Source: Trichostrongylus colubriformis
Taxonomy: Eukaryota; Nematoda; Chromadorea; Rhabditida; Trichostrongylidae
Assembly (NCBI GenBank): GCA_963978905.1
Contig: OZ022258.1
Coordinates: 34,223,282-34,287,281 of the forward strand
DNA: 64,000 bases
Direction of reading: 5' to 3'
The notes beneath the pieces were generated by a model. That model made no database searches. It saw only the letters and a list, made by a program, of their open reading frames with translations, and was not told where the DNA came from. Numbering within the stretch: the first letter of the stretch is position 1; each line of letters begins with the position of its first letter. The position numbers were made by a program, and so were the translations under genes. Of the stretch, positions 33,487-48,400 are shown one piece after another.

Positions 33487-36400
33487 CCGTCTGTCTGTCA
33501 CGAAATTCATATCTCGCGTCGCAGCAAAGCTGGGAAGCTGATTTTTACAAGCGATATAGGGGGTGCGAAGGGAACCCCAGCGGTGGTGGACCGAAAGTGA
33601 TAGCAGCTGATACACGCTGATAAGGAGCCTTGAAAGGCGAATGTCACCAAGGTCGTTTCGCCTTTCGGGTTGATCTCAGAGCGCTGACACTCATGGGTGT
33701 TTTGCGGGATGGGGCGGGAACATTAATGGTGGGTGACCCGCATTGATAACGGTTGATAAGATTCGATAAGGAGCGTGAAATGGCTATAGTCGTCGAATCC
33801 GTTTCGCTTTTCGCATCGATCCTAGAGCGCTGACACTCATGGGTGTTTTACAGGTTTGGCCAAGGACATTAATGGTGGGTGATCCAAATTGATAACGGTT
33901 GCAAAGATTTGATAAGGAGCGTAAAAAGGGTAGAGTCGTCGAATCCGTTTCGCTTTCCTCATTGGTCCCGGAGCGTTCATACTCACAAGTGTATTGCGGG
34001 GTAAGACGGGGTCAGTAACGGTGGATGGTCCAGCTTGATAACGGTTGATAAGATTTGATAAGGATCAGAGAAGGCGAATGTCGCCAAATTCGTTTCGCCT
34101 TTCGGGTTGATCCCAGAGCGCTGTGGGTGTTTTGCGGAATGGGGCGAGAACATAAATGGTGGGTGACCCGCATTGATAACGGTTGATAAGATTCGATAAG
34201 GAGCGTGAAATGGCTATAGTCGTCGAATCCGTTTCACTTTTCGCATCGGTCCTAGAGCGCTGACACTCATGGGTGTTTTACAGGTTTGGCAAAGGACATT
34301 AATGGTGGGTGATCCAAATTGATAACGGTTGCTAAGATTTGATAAAGAGCGTAAAAACGGTAGAGTCGTCGAATCCGTTTCGCTTTCCTCATTGGTCCCG
34401 GAGCGTTCATACTCACAAGTGTACTGTGTATTGCGGGGTAAGACGGGGTCAATGACGGTGGGTGATCCAGCTTGATAACGATTGATAAGATCTGATAAGG
34501 AGCATGAGAAGGCGAATGTCGTCAAATTCGTTTCGCTTTTCTTATTGGTCCCGGAGCGTTCATAATCACAAGTGTTTTGCGGGGTAAGACGGGGTCAATA
34601 ACGGTGGATGGTCCAGCTTGATAACGGTTGATAAGATTTGATAAGGATCAGAGAAGGCGAATGTCGCCAAATTCGTTTCGCTTTTCGCGTTGATCCAAGA
34701 GCCCTGACACTCATGGGTGTTTAGCAGAGTGGGATGGGGACATTCATAAGTGGGTGACCCAAACTGATAATGGTTGATAGATTTGATTAGGAGCGTGAGA
34801 AGGAAAATGTCACCAAGGCCGGTACGCTTTTGCGGCTAAAAGTGGACATCCGCAGGTATTGCAGAGTAGGGGGACCTCAATGGTATTGTTGGGTACAGGG
34901 GCCTCAGTTAAATTGATAACGACTTACAGAGGATGATAAAAACCGTTAGGAATTGGATGAGATTAAACCCTTACATCGCTTGATGCTACTATGCGACCGC
35001 TTTAGCAAAAGCGTCTGATGCTCACTGCCATTGGGTGAACATATTTTGTTTATGTTCTGATATCACGAGCCGATGTATCGACCGCTGAATTGCCTAGCGT
35101 TCCAGAAAATGGTGCATTTCTCTTGATACTGCGATCTACATTGATAACCATGATGTAACCTATATTTGTGATAACAAAGGAAACCTTCCGCTCTGAATCA
35201 TTTCTAATGCGGTACTGGCAGCAACACTGAGTATCGACCGCTAAACTGCGCAAAATACCGAATAGTGAAGCATGTTTACGAAAACGATGTACGTCGATAA
35301 TTGGAATTTGGATCTACTATCGATGTGTAAGAATTAGATGCTCAGCAAATGAACAAATTGTTACCAATCGATGCAACCGAATATAAAACTATTGATGTCC
35401 AAACTATTCAGACTATCAATGATGACCTAAACCAGCTGGCTCGCGCACACTACTGCGCGTGATTCGTGCCCATGACGTGTAAAACGGGTTCGATGCAAAG
35501 CGACTGAAGTATGATTACACCAAAGTGCTTTTTTTTATCCATCTTCTCTGCTTTTATCCAAACATCTCTGCTTTTATCCAAATAAATAAATCAGCTGAAA
35601 GCTGAGGAAAGAAGTTTCCACTTAACTCCATACACAATTTGGTCATGCCGATCAAACCCACTTTGCACAGCATCTCCATGAATCGCGCGCAGTAGTGTGC
35701 GCCAGCCAGCTGGTATTACAATAACTTATGTCCACATTCAAAAGTTTGGAGTAACACGATCAGAATCTTTATGAAATTCTGAAATTCAGTTTAAAACTCT
35801 GACTCGTAGAAAATCGTGCAGCAATAAATTTTTTGATGCCCCGTTAGCGGTAGACACCTTTCAGGCATACACTAATTTCCACACTTTCGTACTTGAAAGA
35901 ATCTACTGATCGCTAGTGACATGAAATATAATATAAATTATAATATAATACATATAAATACGACGATACGGATGAATTTGCTGCTCATCATCTATTCTGA
36001 AAGCCATCAACGGGCCATGTTATGTTGGAAGTGATCGTTCTCACGTCGATCACAAGTCCATTAGAAGTCTGGTACTATACGTCTCTTCTCACCCTCAGCG
36101 TTCGTTGTCTACAACGCAAAGTTAAGTTCATCAACTGAATTGGCACCGAACCGACAATTGCATTGCACTGCGCAACACTGCAGTCGATGGTAAGGCCGCT
36201 TCCATACTTTGCGCACCGACGCCGTCACGCGCGTGCCGGCGTCACGCGCGTACCGGCGTCACGCGCGTACCGGCGTCACGCGCGTACCGGCGTCACGCGC
36301 GTGACGGCGTCGGTGCGCAAAGTATGGAAGCGGCCTAAGATTGAAATGTTAAAGGGACAGCGGGCTTGGTTACGCTAGATTGAGAAACCGTAAGAAGGAC

Positions 36401-39400
36401 TAGTCACCCCCGGAAAACTCGCACTGTATTTTTTCGTGTTGTGGATTTAGGTGGTAGTTTTCTCGTAGGAGTTGTATTTGAGGTTACTAGCGCAGTACGC
36501 AGTTATTATCAGCTTATATGACATTCTCTCACTTTTCCACCGATGTATGAATTCGAGCTCAGGTGACGACAAATCGTGTGAAATCTTGCTTGGAAAACTA
36601 GTCGGATTTGAAAAGGAAGTAGTTGATGCGTTGGTGATCATCCTGAAAACCTGCAATGTAAGTGTTCAGTCCATATGTGTGCCAACTCTTGGTCGTCAAT
36701 ACACTGTAAACTTTCCACTTTCCATTTTAGGTGTTTCAATTTTCACCCACCTCGCCAGTGCTGCGAGTCGTATGCCAAAATTTTGCATCTATCGGTGCTA
36801 CTACGGCCGTTGAGCGTTTTCACGAATTCCATGATTTGATTCTCACTCACATAGATAATAAATACACGAGGTATGTTGTGCACCATTTCATTACTTGACG
36901 AGACATCGAGTCACATTCCTTCTGTTCTGGTCCCATATCACTCTTTTCAGCAATTTCGTCTTTCTTATGGAAAAACTCATTTCATTTTCGCATGTGTTAC
37001 GGCATGACAAACTTCGTCACGAGCTGTGCAATCATTTACCAAATACCATCGAACTATTGTGGCAAAATAAGAAACACGGTGTGAAGACTACATTCATGAT
37101 TCGAATATGTAATCCCATTGTGCATAGTTTCACCCTTCAGTAGAAGCATGCAGAATTGCAAAATTGCTCGTGGAGTTACTGCTGGTGGCAAAGTTGTACT
37201 ATGACGAAGAAAATCTGCCTGCACTGTGGCTTGAGAAAATTGCTTCAGCGGTAAGTTGTGGTTTTTCGTCATCGGAAACTGGTGCTGAAACAGGTTTTAG
37301 TCTCGCTATAATCTGCATCAAATCTAGTAACTTTAGGGAATGATGGAGTGCCCATACATATCGGCTCTCACGATATTGCTTGATCCTCAGAGGAGTATCT
37401 GCGGTAAAGGATTGATTGGGCTACCCGATTTATTGGAGCTACCATCAAACGAGATCAGGGATTTATGTTTACGTGCACAGGTAAGGACTGCGGCTTCTTC
37501 GTAATTCTTGGCTAAGTTACTAGCTATGGTCTTCTGAGATGACATGTGGATCGCAGAGGTTGAAGTGATATGGATCACAAACATTTGGTAGTTTTGAGAA
37601 GTAAGATTTGTGAGCTTCATGAACCTTCATAAACCACTAGCTCTTTTCAGGCAGCTGATCTCTTCTTAACATTCCTACCATCGTATTATATCTCCTGCTC
37701 CCGTAAGGAACTGCAAGCAATTTTGGAGTTTCTCGTTTCGGAACATATTAGAACAGATAAGGTACATGAAAGTTATTTGTGGTCTAACTTGAAGGAGTCG
37801 TCCACAGAAAAATGAGTTTTTCTCTTACCCATACTTTATGTTGTATTTGCATAGTTTGGGCCGCATGCATAGCATCATACGGAAAAGGTGATTCCGGCTA
37901 AGATAGAGCATCACAGAGTCTCGGCCGGGTGGGCGGGGCTCCCGGACAAGTGCCCACACCGTCGCTCGCCGCGGTCGGAGACACATTGTAGGATTAAAAC
38001 GTTACGTAAACAGTCCCACTCTCAATTCCCAACCGCGGCGAACGACGGGACGGGGCCTCTACTCGAAGGCCTCGCCCACCTGGTCGAGAATTTGAGGAGC
38101 TGTATCTCAGCCGAATTCTCACTTTCTCGCGTGAAACTTTGCATGCAGCCCTTATAGGGCAGATACAGCGTTAATATATGGGCAACAAAAAAACTCGGTT
38201 CTCCGTGATCGATTCCTTTTTTCCCTTTTTGACAAATTTGAAATGCCCTCGTTTTGGTGTGTTTTTTTTTTAATGGATCAACACCTGAATCACTCGGGAT
38301 CAACAAAATGTATGCACGAGGTGCTCTAAGGTGATTTTTATGTGCCTTGAGCAGGATCCAGTATGTCATGTAGAGCTCTTGGAAGTTTTTTCTTTCAAGC
38401 GTCTACCTTTCCCGATTGGTTAGTTATTTGTGATTTTTCAGCTTTTTTCTTTGATGAGCAAAGTAAACGAGGCATCAGGTTGCCTCGCAGAGGTCGATAC
38501 GCTTTGGAACTCAATTTTGAAAGTATTGAGCCAACAGTTGTATGAAGTGCTATCCAGAAAAGTGTGTTATTCTTCACCATGTTTTCACTTCTTTGCATAA
38601 GTTGGAACGTATCCATTGTGGTTGCAGGACAGCCATAAAAGTCCTGTTCTCAATGCGTTGGCAAGTGCTCTTCAAAATCTCTCAAGTGCTGATCAGTGTA
38701 GTGACAGGTATAAACTGAACCGTTTCGCATTCAAGGCTGGGGAATGCAGGGCAAAATGCATCGCTCGGAGAGGATTCAGAGCAGTTTTTGGCAGTAAGAA
38801 CTTCGTGGAAGAGGATGGATTATCTAGCTAGCAGAGTTTCCATAACACCTTTCCAAAGTATAAGGTTGGAAGTCTTGGGTCGGAATGGTAGGGAAAACGA
38901 GGGGTCGAGGGAGTTCAGTCAGCCAGTTAAAGCAAATATCGCGTCTTTCGCAGTATCCTAACATCCACAGACTCTCCCACCGGGCCTATGATTTGGCGAA
39001 TGTAGTTGAAGCCAAATGTTGATCACACAGGTGTTAAGTGCTGTTAGAGTGACTTTTCATATAGTTTCTTTTTTCCAATTTTAGCCCCCTTTTTACAGAC
39101 CTTCACTTCGTCTTAGAATCACATTGGTGATTATAAGTAACTTCGCTTCGTCTTAGAATTACATTGGTGATTATAAGTAAGGCTGTTTCCCTTTGTTCAT
39201 TCGTTACTCAACATCTCCGTGAGAATCGGGTTTATTATTCAGTGGATAGTGTTGGATCGGGTCGCCCATGGGTGAGTTCGCTAGCGATACTATTGACTTG
39301 TTACTGATTTCAAAATCGTACCTACGCAGCTGGTCTATTTATGCCTTTGTGGTAATTATGTGATACAATTCAGTTTATATGATATAATTAATTAACTCGT

Positions 39401-42400
39401 GAGAGCTCATTAAATACATTTCCATTCGAAAGCAGATAAAATATATGTTGAAACTAGTTACGCGAAGACGGTACTAGTAGACACTCACTCTTGTTCTCCT
39501 ATATATACTTTATAGTTCCTTCTCAACGATAGCTGCGCCCATACGTTTAGTCTTCGAACAAGGAGCTGAACAAAAGTCATCACGGAAAAGAGTGAGCATT
39601 TCCTCCTTTCTCGTATTTCATTTGATTGCCTATTTATTCATTTATTTGTTCGCTGGAAACGTAAACGCGCGGATTTCGACCACGCCTAGGTGTCCAAAAA
39701 AAACACGAATGTTGATCTACAGGGTGTCCCAAAATTATGGGCGCCAATGTATTGCAATATTTTGTTGGCGTCAATAGAGCGGATGGAAAATCAACCCATT
39801 CACAACTTTACCCACACCTTATGCAACAAGACACAGCAGTCATATCATAAGTTACTCTGCCCCGACAAGGATACAGGCTCAAAGTCTCTCTATCACTCAA
39901 CCGCCCTTGACACGCAGCTTTTTCCATACATTCCTTCCCAAGTCTTTCTCAGGGCTACCTTATGTGACTCCATACTAGGATGTCTGACTCGTCAGACCTT
40001 GCCTCTAGTTGAGGACCTTGGCAGTAGATCAATGGAATCGTGACTTGAGAAATTTGGCGAACGTTTCGAAAAGTGATGAATTCGGAAAAATCAAGTCGGC
40101 AGCGCTTTTGTATCAATTTGGTTCTATAAACTAAAGCGTTTTGCCGCTAAACTCACCAAGTATTTTTGCGAAAGACTAGTGAGGACAGTGCTCTATTATG
40201 TCCAACAGCCAGTTCCTCATATTCACATTCCTGCAAGCTTTACGCCGAAATTGATGGAAACCAACAGCGTGTCATCATTGGACCCTCAATCATTACTGGG
40301 ACCCGATTGCTGGAATCCAAACACTCTATCGACATGGTATACCCTACCAGACGTTGCTGGCCACAGTGAGTTGCCCTCATCGGTTCAGAACGAGGAAATT
40401 TTTTTCGCTCGAACAAAAGTACGGCGAGGTGCGTGTCACCGTTGAAGCGAATGACTACCAAGTGTATTTGAAAAACTTCTGAAATTTCGGAAATACCATG
40501 AGCTTCACCCTGACGAGCATGCACCTTGGTAGAAGAAGATCCTGTGCACCCACTGAGCAGCAAATGAAAGAAAAAGGATTGATACAATTGTATAGAGGAA
40601 TCCGAAAAATTACGAGTTCAGGCGCCCATAATTTTGGGACCCCCTGTACAGCACAGAAAAAAGATTGAAAAAAGGTAAAACAACAATTGGTCAAAGACAG
40701 AAACAAATAGTAGTGAGAAAACACGGGATCGAGATATCCCTAGTCCAGCTAAACTTTCGAAACCAGCCTTCTGTTGAGCCAATGACAAAGTGAATACCTT
40801 TCGATACTCTACTGGACACTGTAGATTCTGGATTACCTGTTTACTTATTCCCTCAAAGTATCTATACCTAGGGTGAAAGGGAAACCAAAACTACTATACT
40901 TGCCAAAAAGCAAAAAGGAATTATAGATGGGTTACCCAAAACACTACAGTGTATCTATTTTATCCCTTGGAGCCTGGAGTGCCGCGAGTGACACCTGAGT
41001 CATTTACCTGCACCAGTCGGCAATGGTGCCCTTAGCGCCACTGAAGGGATCATAGGAACCTGCCTGAACTGCGGATCACGAGTATACCGACCTCCCTCGG
41101 GAACAGGCAGGGCAGATAAACGCTAGGTACCTAGTCTCGCGACTCGAGGAAAAAAAGGATAGAAGTTTTGAAACGGAATGGTGACTGTCCCCAAAAATAT
41201 CATATCATAAACATATGAAGTCATTTACATATATGTTATCACTCGAACAACTGCATGACGGAATAGGGTGATCTTATGGTAACGGGTGGATTTGTAGAGG
41301 TGAAGTTCTCTTGGCTAAGCTATCAAAACTGACACTCACAGATAAACAAAACAAACACAAAAATACTAGCATAAACTACTCTCAAAAACATAGGCATCTA
41401 TACTCAATAGCGGCAATACAGCTCCCTTAAAGCATAAATGTCATTATGAATGATTGGTCTGTTGAGATGATAGATTTGTTCTTTGAGCTAGATCGTTCAG
41501 CAAATAAACTATTTCGTCTTATGAAAATACGGTGTGGGCTGCACACCGCGGAAGAACGGATGGTTGCTCCTCATTGGGACTAGTCTGATCAGCTGAAAAT
41601 GATTCCTGAAAGATATCAGCTCTACTTCGTCCGAATTTCTGCCTGCATGGCAATCTTTTTGTGTACGGCATCTTTTAGAAACTTGGCCACGACTTTGAAA
41701 CGATAGCATCTGTGCTCTGCAATCTACCACTGGAAAATCTGTCGGCATCCTTATCTAAACATTATACGGTCAGTTTTGGATGTTTGTTTGTTGTGCTGGT
41801 AAGGTTGTGAGGTAGGTTTTTGATTGATTGCTGGTCTCACGTCGCTTTTTATTTTTAGATCATCAATGATTTGCAAACTAGCGTCACTGCACCTCTGCAG
41901 TAGTGAAGTGGGGCCCGGAGAAGGATGACCTGGTGCACTTATCAAACCTTCGAAACACGACTAGAGCTCATAAACGGATAATGGTGCTCCGTCGATGAAT
42001 ATCCTTTTTGTGCGCGTGGGCTGGATGGGTCGGCAGTCTATCTGTCGCTACAAAAGTATCAGGAGTAAGGGTGTGCACCTTCAGCTCATAAAGTGTTCTG
42101 TAGGTATACGGTAGTAATCACAAGATTACTTGGGTCACTTCGCACCTCACCTCGCACCTCCTATCCTTGCCTGTGAGGTGACGTTTCCTATTGCTTGCAG
42201 TGACCATTGACATCTTCTCCACTGACTGATTTTTTACGATATGTAATGGACCCACTGGAAATTGTACATGTATAATTACTATTATAATTACAGTAGCGCT
42301 CAAATGTATTCGGCCAAACACTTTTTGTCATAACTTTTTTTCTACTTGACAAAATTTACAATTTTTTTCTTTTTTTTTTATTTGACAAAATTTACAAAAT

Positions 42401-45400
42401 TTTAATATGTGGTGCCTGAACCTAGTATCAACATTTCCTTCTACTTGAGTGCCGCTTGACTCTTTTCATGGTTTTTTACGAGAATTCACTACAAGACCAC
42501 CGAAAAAAAGAAAAAGGCCTGGTCGAGAAAAACGGCTTTCTTTGCAAAAACAAAACGAGCAAGCCTCAGAAAACGTCAATATGCTGTAGAAGAACCACGA
42601 CTTTTGATGACAGCGGCACAGTGGGATGGCATAGGGATAGCACTCCAAAAGCAAAAAATTGCATTTAACCACGTAACTTACACCGTTGAGCGCCAAAATA
42701 GTATACTCAGTATGGAGTGTCTCCAAGCACAGCATACTAAAATTCCTCTTAGATCAGTCGCAAAAAAGCTACAAGTGAAAAACCCAAGTGATAAACCATT
42801 CGGCCGAATACTTTTGAGCGCTACTGTATGTCTTTACTGCAACGATTTCATTACACTAATTTACGTACGAACAACAAACAGGAAAACGAAAGAAACAAAA
42901 ATAGCAACAAAAACATGTTATACTATAATTCACAAAGATTATACAAATGTATTCGTCGCAAATCTGTCGATCTTTATACAGATTGATTCATTTGCTCTTC
43001 AGTAGCACCGATGCGGTAAATTTCTTCAACGTGTAATGTGCGAAACTGTAATCTCCCACGAGTGTGTTATGGTATCAAAAGTGCGTACATTGCCACTCCT
43101 TCTCTTTTTTTCATTCCTTTCTTGATCGCGTTTCTGCAATATCCTGACATGGTTCGGATCTCCAAGCAATATTTTCGGGAAAGGGATTGAGCAAAATGAA
43201 AAAGCGTAATGAAAAAGAATAATGCCATGAATAGATACCCTGCTGTGAACGTTTGAGGGCTGCTCGCGCATTATTTCAATTTGCGTAGTGCTTCAATCAG
43301 TACGCTTAGCGGCGGATGGTCCACCCCCATAGGAAGCTCGAGGCGCCTAAAAAAGTTCACGCTTGAACTTAACTAGCTCTACACAAACGACCCGACATTT
43401 CGGTCCATGGAAGGCTTCTGCTAAACTAGTGGTGTACAGCTCCTCCAATCTCCAGTCAATGATGTTTTACTGCGAAGTAGGAATGATTTTTATTATTCAC
43501 TTACTCCTTTTCCTTCCTACATGTGCATTACTTTATACAAAAGTCAACAGTCGGTGGGAACAATTAAAAGAGGTCACCCCATAGGCAGGGCTAAAGGATG
43601 CGAAGTGGCCTGTAATTATCTTACCTTATACCCACTGTATCCTTATGAACTAGAGACCCCTCACCCAGTATTAATGCCCTTGTTATATGGAGCAAGGATT
43701 TGAATGCCTCTCCTCACTTTTTCTTCTTTGCAGGATTCATTTGTGTGGTCAGATTCCGAAATACCTTTGCGAATTTTTTATATTCAGGTGGCAGTACTGT
43801 TGTTTGCGATCGCTTCCGAATCTACCGATTTGCCCTTGTTTTCCTTAGCCTTACGTGCTCTACGGTCCCTGACAAAGTAATTTTTTTCATATTGGCTCTG
43901 CAGCATTCTCTATTTTTTTCAGCATTTCCACGCAGGGATTCGGTTACATCGAATCCGACTGTCATGATTGAACCTTGCTTTTTTTAATGCATATCATTTT
44001 GCCAAAAACACAGCTTTTGCCTCAAAGACACCGGAAGGAGTGAATTCGTGAAATGGTGGGATATGAAAACAGGGATGCTCAGCAATGTAACAGTGGGGAA
44101 TGAACGAATTAAACTGCGGAAACACCGGGAAATAGGCGTCCTGCTCTCCCTTCGCACCCCTCTGCGTCATTTACCGGGGTAGACTGCGACAGACCAAAGG
44201 GTGAGTCGGTCGGCCGCAGACGATGGTAACGTTCACGTTTCGATGCGCTGCAAATTTTTGTAATGCCTCTAGAACGAAATGGACAAACATCTTTACACTA
44301 TGTCCTGTGCATTCTTCTTCTCTTGCACACAACCCACCCATTTAGTGCGTTGAAATTTGTGATGAAAACCCGATTCTGTAGGGCAATCGATCACAATTTG
44401 CTTGATGGTCGGACAAAGGTAAAGCTCGTAGCTGCCAGCTTCTTCATCACTGGGGGCATGGTAGCTTACGGCTGCAAAGTACTGTGAGGATCTCTGTAAT
44501 ATGCGTCGCAAACTGCAGATCATGAGTCGAGTACTAGCGAATAGGTAAAGACCCAACCTCATTTACAATATAGCACGGCCCCATGTCTCCCACACAATCT
44601 TGTGGAAGTTGAAGGAGCAGGCTACGAAGCTGTCGCATCCACAACACTCTTCTGCTGTCGCATCCACAACACTCTTCTGCCCTGGTCACACCGATTACCA
44701 TTTCTTCGCATCTGGATAGCTTCCCTTGGGAAAAACGCTGTAAGACCCATCATGATGCTGGAGTGTGTCTTGATGAATTCGCCTCTAGATCCCCAGAATT
44801 CTATACAATTGCAATAAGCAAGCCTGTATCTTGCTGAATAAAACATATGGGTGTGCACCTTTAGTCCAGAAAGTATGTGGTAAATATGCGGTAAGGTGAT
44901 TACAGGACTACTGTGGGTCACTTCGCACCTCACCTCGCACTTCGTAGCCCTGCCTGTAGTGTGATCCTATTTGATTGCTTGCACGACTGTGTCTTTAAGA
45001 TGCGAAACGTAATGCACATGTACAAGGGAAAAGGTGAAGGTGTATAAATAAAGATGTTGGGTACATGATGTATTTATAGGTATACAGGAGGTATCATACA
45101 AGAGGTATTACTTGGTGGGTAATCTCTCTTCATAGGTGTCAATTTCGAATGAGAATTCTTCCAGGCATGCATTGCAACTTCCCTTCCAAGTTTGTTCCAC
45201 TCATATCACACCAGCGCAACTGCATGCATCTTACCAGGATCACCTGTGCATGGATTCACCACATAATTCTAGATTATGAGCCTTTTCCTCTCTCATCTTA
45301 CTCCCTCTTTCGTTGTAATTACAAAAACCATTTTCACATCATGGGCTCCCGTTTCATACCCAACTCCTCCCTCCTTATTGGTACTGACCCCTCTAGGGCC

Positions 45401-48400
45401 TACAACTTCACTTCCAGTTCCTACGTTCCTTCCAGCATTAATCTTTCAGCATCTCGCAGCTTCCACTCCAGCTTCTACCTTCCCTTCAGCATTGACCCTC
45501 ACCAGCCAGTCCGCAATTTCAGCTCGTGCTGGAACCCCTATTTCTACTGGCCGCTTCACAGGCTTCTGATTCTCTATATATTACCCCTGCATTCCCTTCA
45601 ACCACCTCATCACGCACTATGAATTAGTTCCCTTGGAGGCCAGTGAAATGATTATTCACTCCTAGTGTATTAATTAGCTGATAAAAAGGATTTGTTAGGC
45701 CCCCATGCGTGGCACAATCATGGTTCACTGATAATAAACTTGAGAGTATGGTTTGTATCAATGAAGTGCTACAGCAAACTATGATTCACTTCTTTATTTA
45801 TACACTTTCACCTCTTTCTCTACGTGCAGATATGAGCATTTTAAGGCAGTGATAGGGAAAATTCGCACTAAAAGTGAAAAAGCAGTGATCATGAAAGTCG
45901 AGATGTCTAGTAGTAGGACAGTGAAGAAAAGCGGATGGGAGTGGCCGAAGACCTGAGGAATAGGACTCCTTCACACCGATTCTCGAAGTGGACAGCTCTT
46001 CCGTGAAGAGACGGGTTGTCCGGACGAGTTTTCCATTGGCGTGTTGCCGAGTAGTAAACACGAAGGGATGTTCGCATATACGACAGCATTTTTTTTCTGG
46101 TTGAGCTTCAACCTACAACTGAGAAAAGGCCCCGCTTCAACCTAAAACTGAGAAAGAACGCCGCAGTACCTACCACTCCCTCCTCAGCCAATCAGGGATG
46201 CTTGTCGCTAGGAGGCGGACTAGCCAAGGAAGGCGGCCGGAGCTAAAAAGACCGCCTCTACCACAGCTCAGAGGCGCGCCTTTCGCAGAGGATTTTGCTA
46301 CAGACAGGCTTCCTAGAACTCTAGTTTTTGAGCGGATGACTCTTTTTAGCGACTCCTTATCACTCACATTACCTCTGTCACTGTCTTTAATGTTAGAGGT
46401 CGAAAATTGCAGGAACTTCCCAAATGTCATCATGGTTTTTGCACTACAGTACTTGCTGCTGCTAAGTGTAGGTGTAGCATAATATTGGGTATTCCTTCCT
46501 GTCTTGAGGCGACTACATTGTATTAAAACAAGAAAAGGTGATCATCTCCATTGGTGGACTTCGCAAGCTCAAATGTGTAACCGTTGTGTAATGAAATATA
46601 TACGGTAACCAGTGACCGGAATTCTCTGCTGGATATCGGGAGAGAGGGCTGGAGGATTCCTCCGCATCTACGATTTCTTGCATGCGCTAAAAATTGAGCT
46701 GCACGATCTCGACAACTGTGTGTGTTCTTTCGGGAGGGAGTAATTGCTTCAATCGCGCTTCCTGCCTTTTTCTTGAACTTAAGTCACATTTTATCGTTTT
46801 AAGTCTTATTTCGCAGATCATTACAGGCAACCAGAAGAACGGCTGCTTCTGAGGCAACTATTATTCATGGATGGGATTTTCCTTGATTTCTGGTTTTCTA
46901 ATGAGGTGATTGTTTCCACCCGGCTTCTCTTCATGACTACAACTCAATAGCTTGCACATTTATAGAAAGAGTATTCCCCGACACTTTGCAAGGATGTCAT
47001 CGCGTTCCTTTGTAACGTTTTTGAGGTGGAGAGCAACGGAAAGATTTGCTGTGACAACAGTTGGTCTACTAATGTATAATTTGTACATGTTCTGAACGTG
47101 ATATCCAACAACTTCTTTGATTAAGCACGCGATTTGTGTCCAGCACTGAAGTACTTCGAAGGTGAAGACGCTGCGTGCTGGTCCTGGAAACAACTAATGA
47201 GGTGTTTCGAATTTTATGTATCTCTCGAAAGTATGTAATTGCGGTGTATCGATTTTACTTGAAACTTAATTTTTTAGATTCTCAATCTTGTTTGCTTCCA
47301 CAAGGTGGGAAGAACTGTTGCAGTCTTCCGACAGCTCACAAAACCATGTCATACAAAAGGTTTGATGTAACTCCTTTTTTTATCCATGTTACCTTTGAAC
47401 GAAGATTTACACTGTGCTGTGGCAACGCTACCGACGATTTATAAAGATGAAGTATGAACTGGTGCAAAAATCGTATCCCTTCTTCATATGCAGGCTGGGT
47501 ACATTGGCGTGAAATACATAGCCATTCATGTTTGGTAATTATTTTCAGATTCGCAGCATTTATCTTGTGAATATGGTGTCAAGTATCACTTGGAAAAATG
47601 AGGAGCTTCTCAATAGTTTTGCTGGTAGGTGGTCGGTACTGCTTACATGCTGGGAAGCGATACCGAGAGGAAGTCGGCAACCTTTGATGGCAAAACTCCT
47701 CGGTAGCGATTTAAAAGCAATTGGGAAGTGAGTTTGTGGTGTTCATCCTGGTAAGAATGCTCACATGTAGTAGCACTGGAAATATCACAACTTTCAGATT
47801 TGCGGACCGCATAATCAAGAAGAAACTCCAACTGAACAAGTCCATAGTGGAGCAAGCGCTTGTGTTCCACTTGAAATACCGCGGCATAAGCGACGAAGCA
47901 CAGCCATTAGAGAACATCATCGACTGGGATGTGCTGTTTTATCTAAAAAAGATGGGCGCTCCTCTGGACATTGTGATACCGCAACTGTCCGTTGACAAGG
48001 TTTGTTTATCACTAACTTCTTATTCTCCCCTGTTCTTCGGTAGCATATGCAATCGCTAGCATCGATATCCATTTTGTGAGGGTTTGAGCCCTTATATCAG
48101 GATCTCGCGCGATGCCGAGCTGCAAGCGACATTTGCACACGGGTTGACTGCCCTCGTAGGAATTCGGTGTAATTGCGTAAGAAGGGCAGCGACCGTATCC
48201 ATGTCTTTTCTATGGACTACGCCGCTGTAGCGAGCTTGTTTTCAGATTATTTTCATCTCAATAGACAGAATGTGGTTGAATTCGGTTGGGTTCAAATTTT
48301 TCCGTTCATTCCTGGTTGATGACATGCATACATTCCATTTCCTGTGCTATCTATTTCCCTTATTTGTATTATGTGCTATGTATTGGGTTGAGGAATAAGT

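Noticed and set aside
33600..34900. A CRISPR array
   Set aside because: The units are ~146-bp contiguous monomers with no alternating short repeats and unique spacers, in a eukaryotic intron.
38363..38545. 60-codon frame reading through 38,363-38,545 as an exon of the large gene
   Set aside because: Another frame gives a more protein-like product ([20 protein letters not shown]) with phase-0 joins on both sides, so the longer open frame was set aside.
39720..40646. Protein-coding gene in the 39.7-40.6 kb block
   Set aside because: Open frames are short and run on both strands between clear TA-flanked TIRs; treated as a transposon remnant.
45149..45622. 157-codon open frame on + and an overlapping Pro/Ala/Thr-rich frame
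   Set aside because: They sit inside an intron of the large gene, no splice sites fit the phases of its exons, and no domain is visible.
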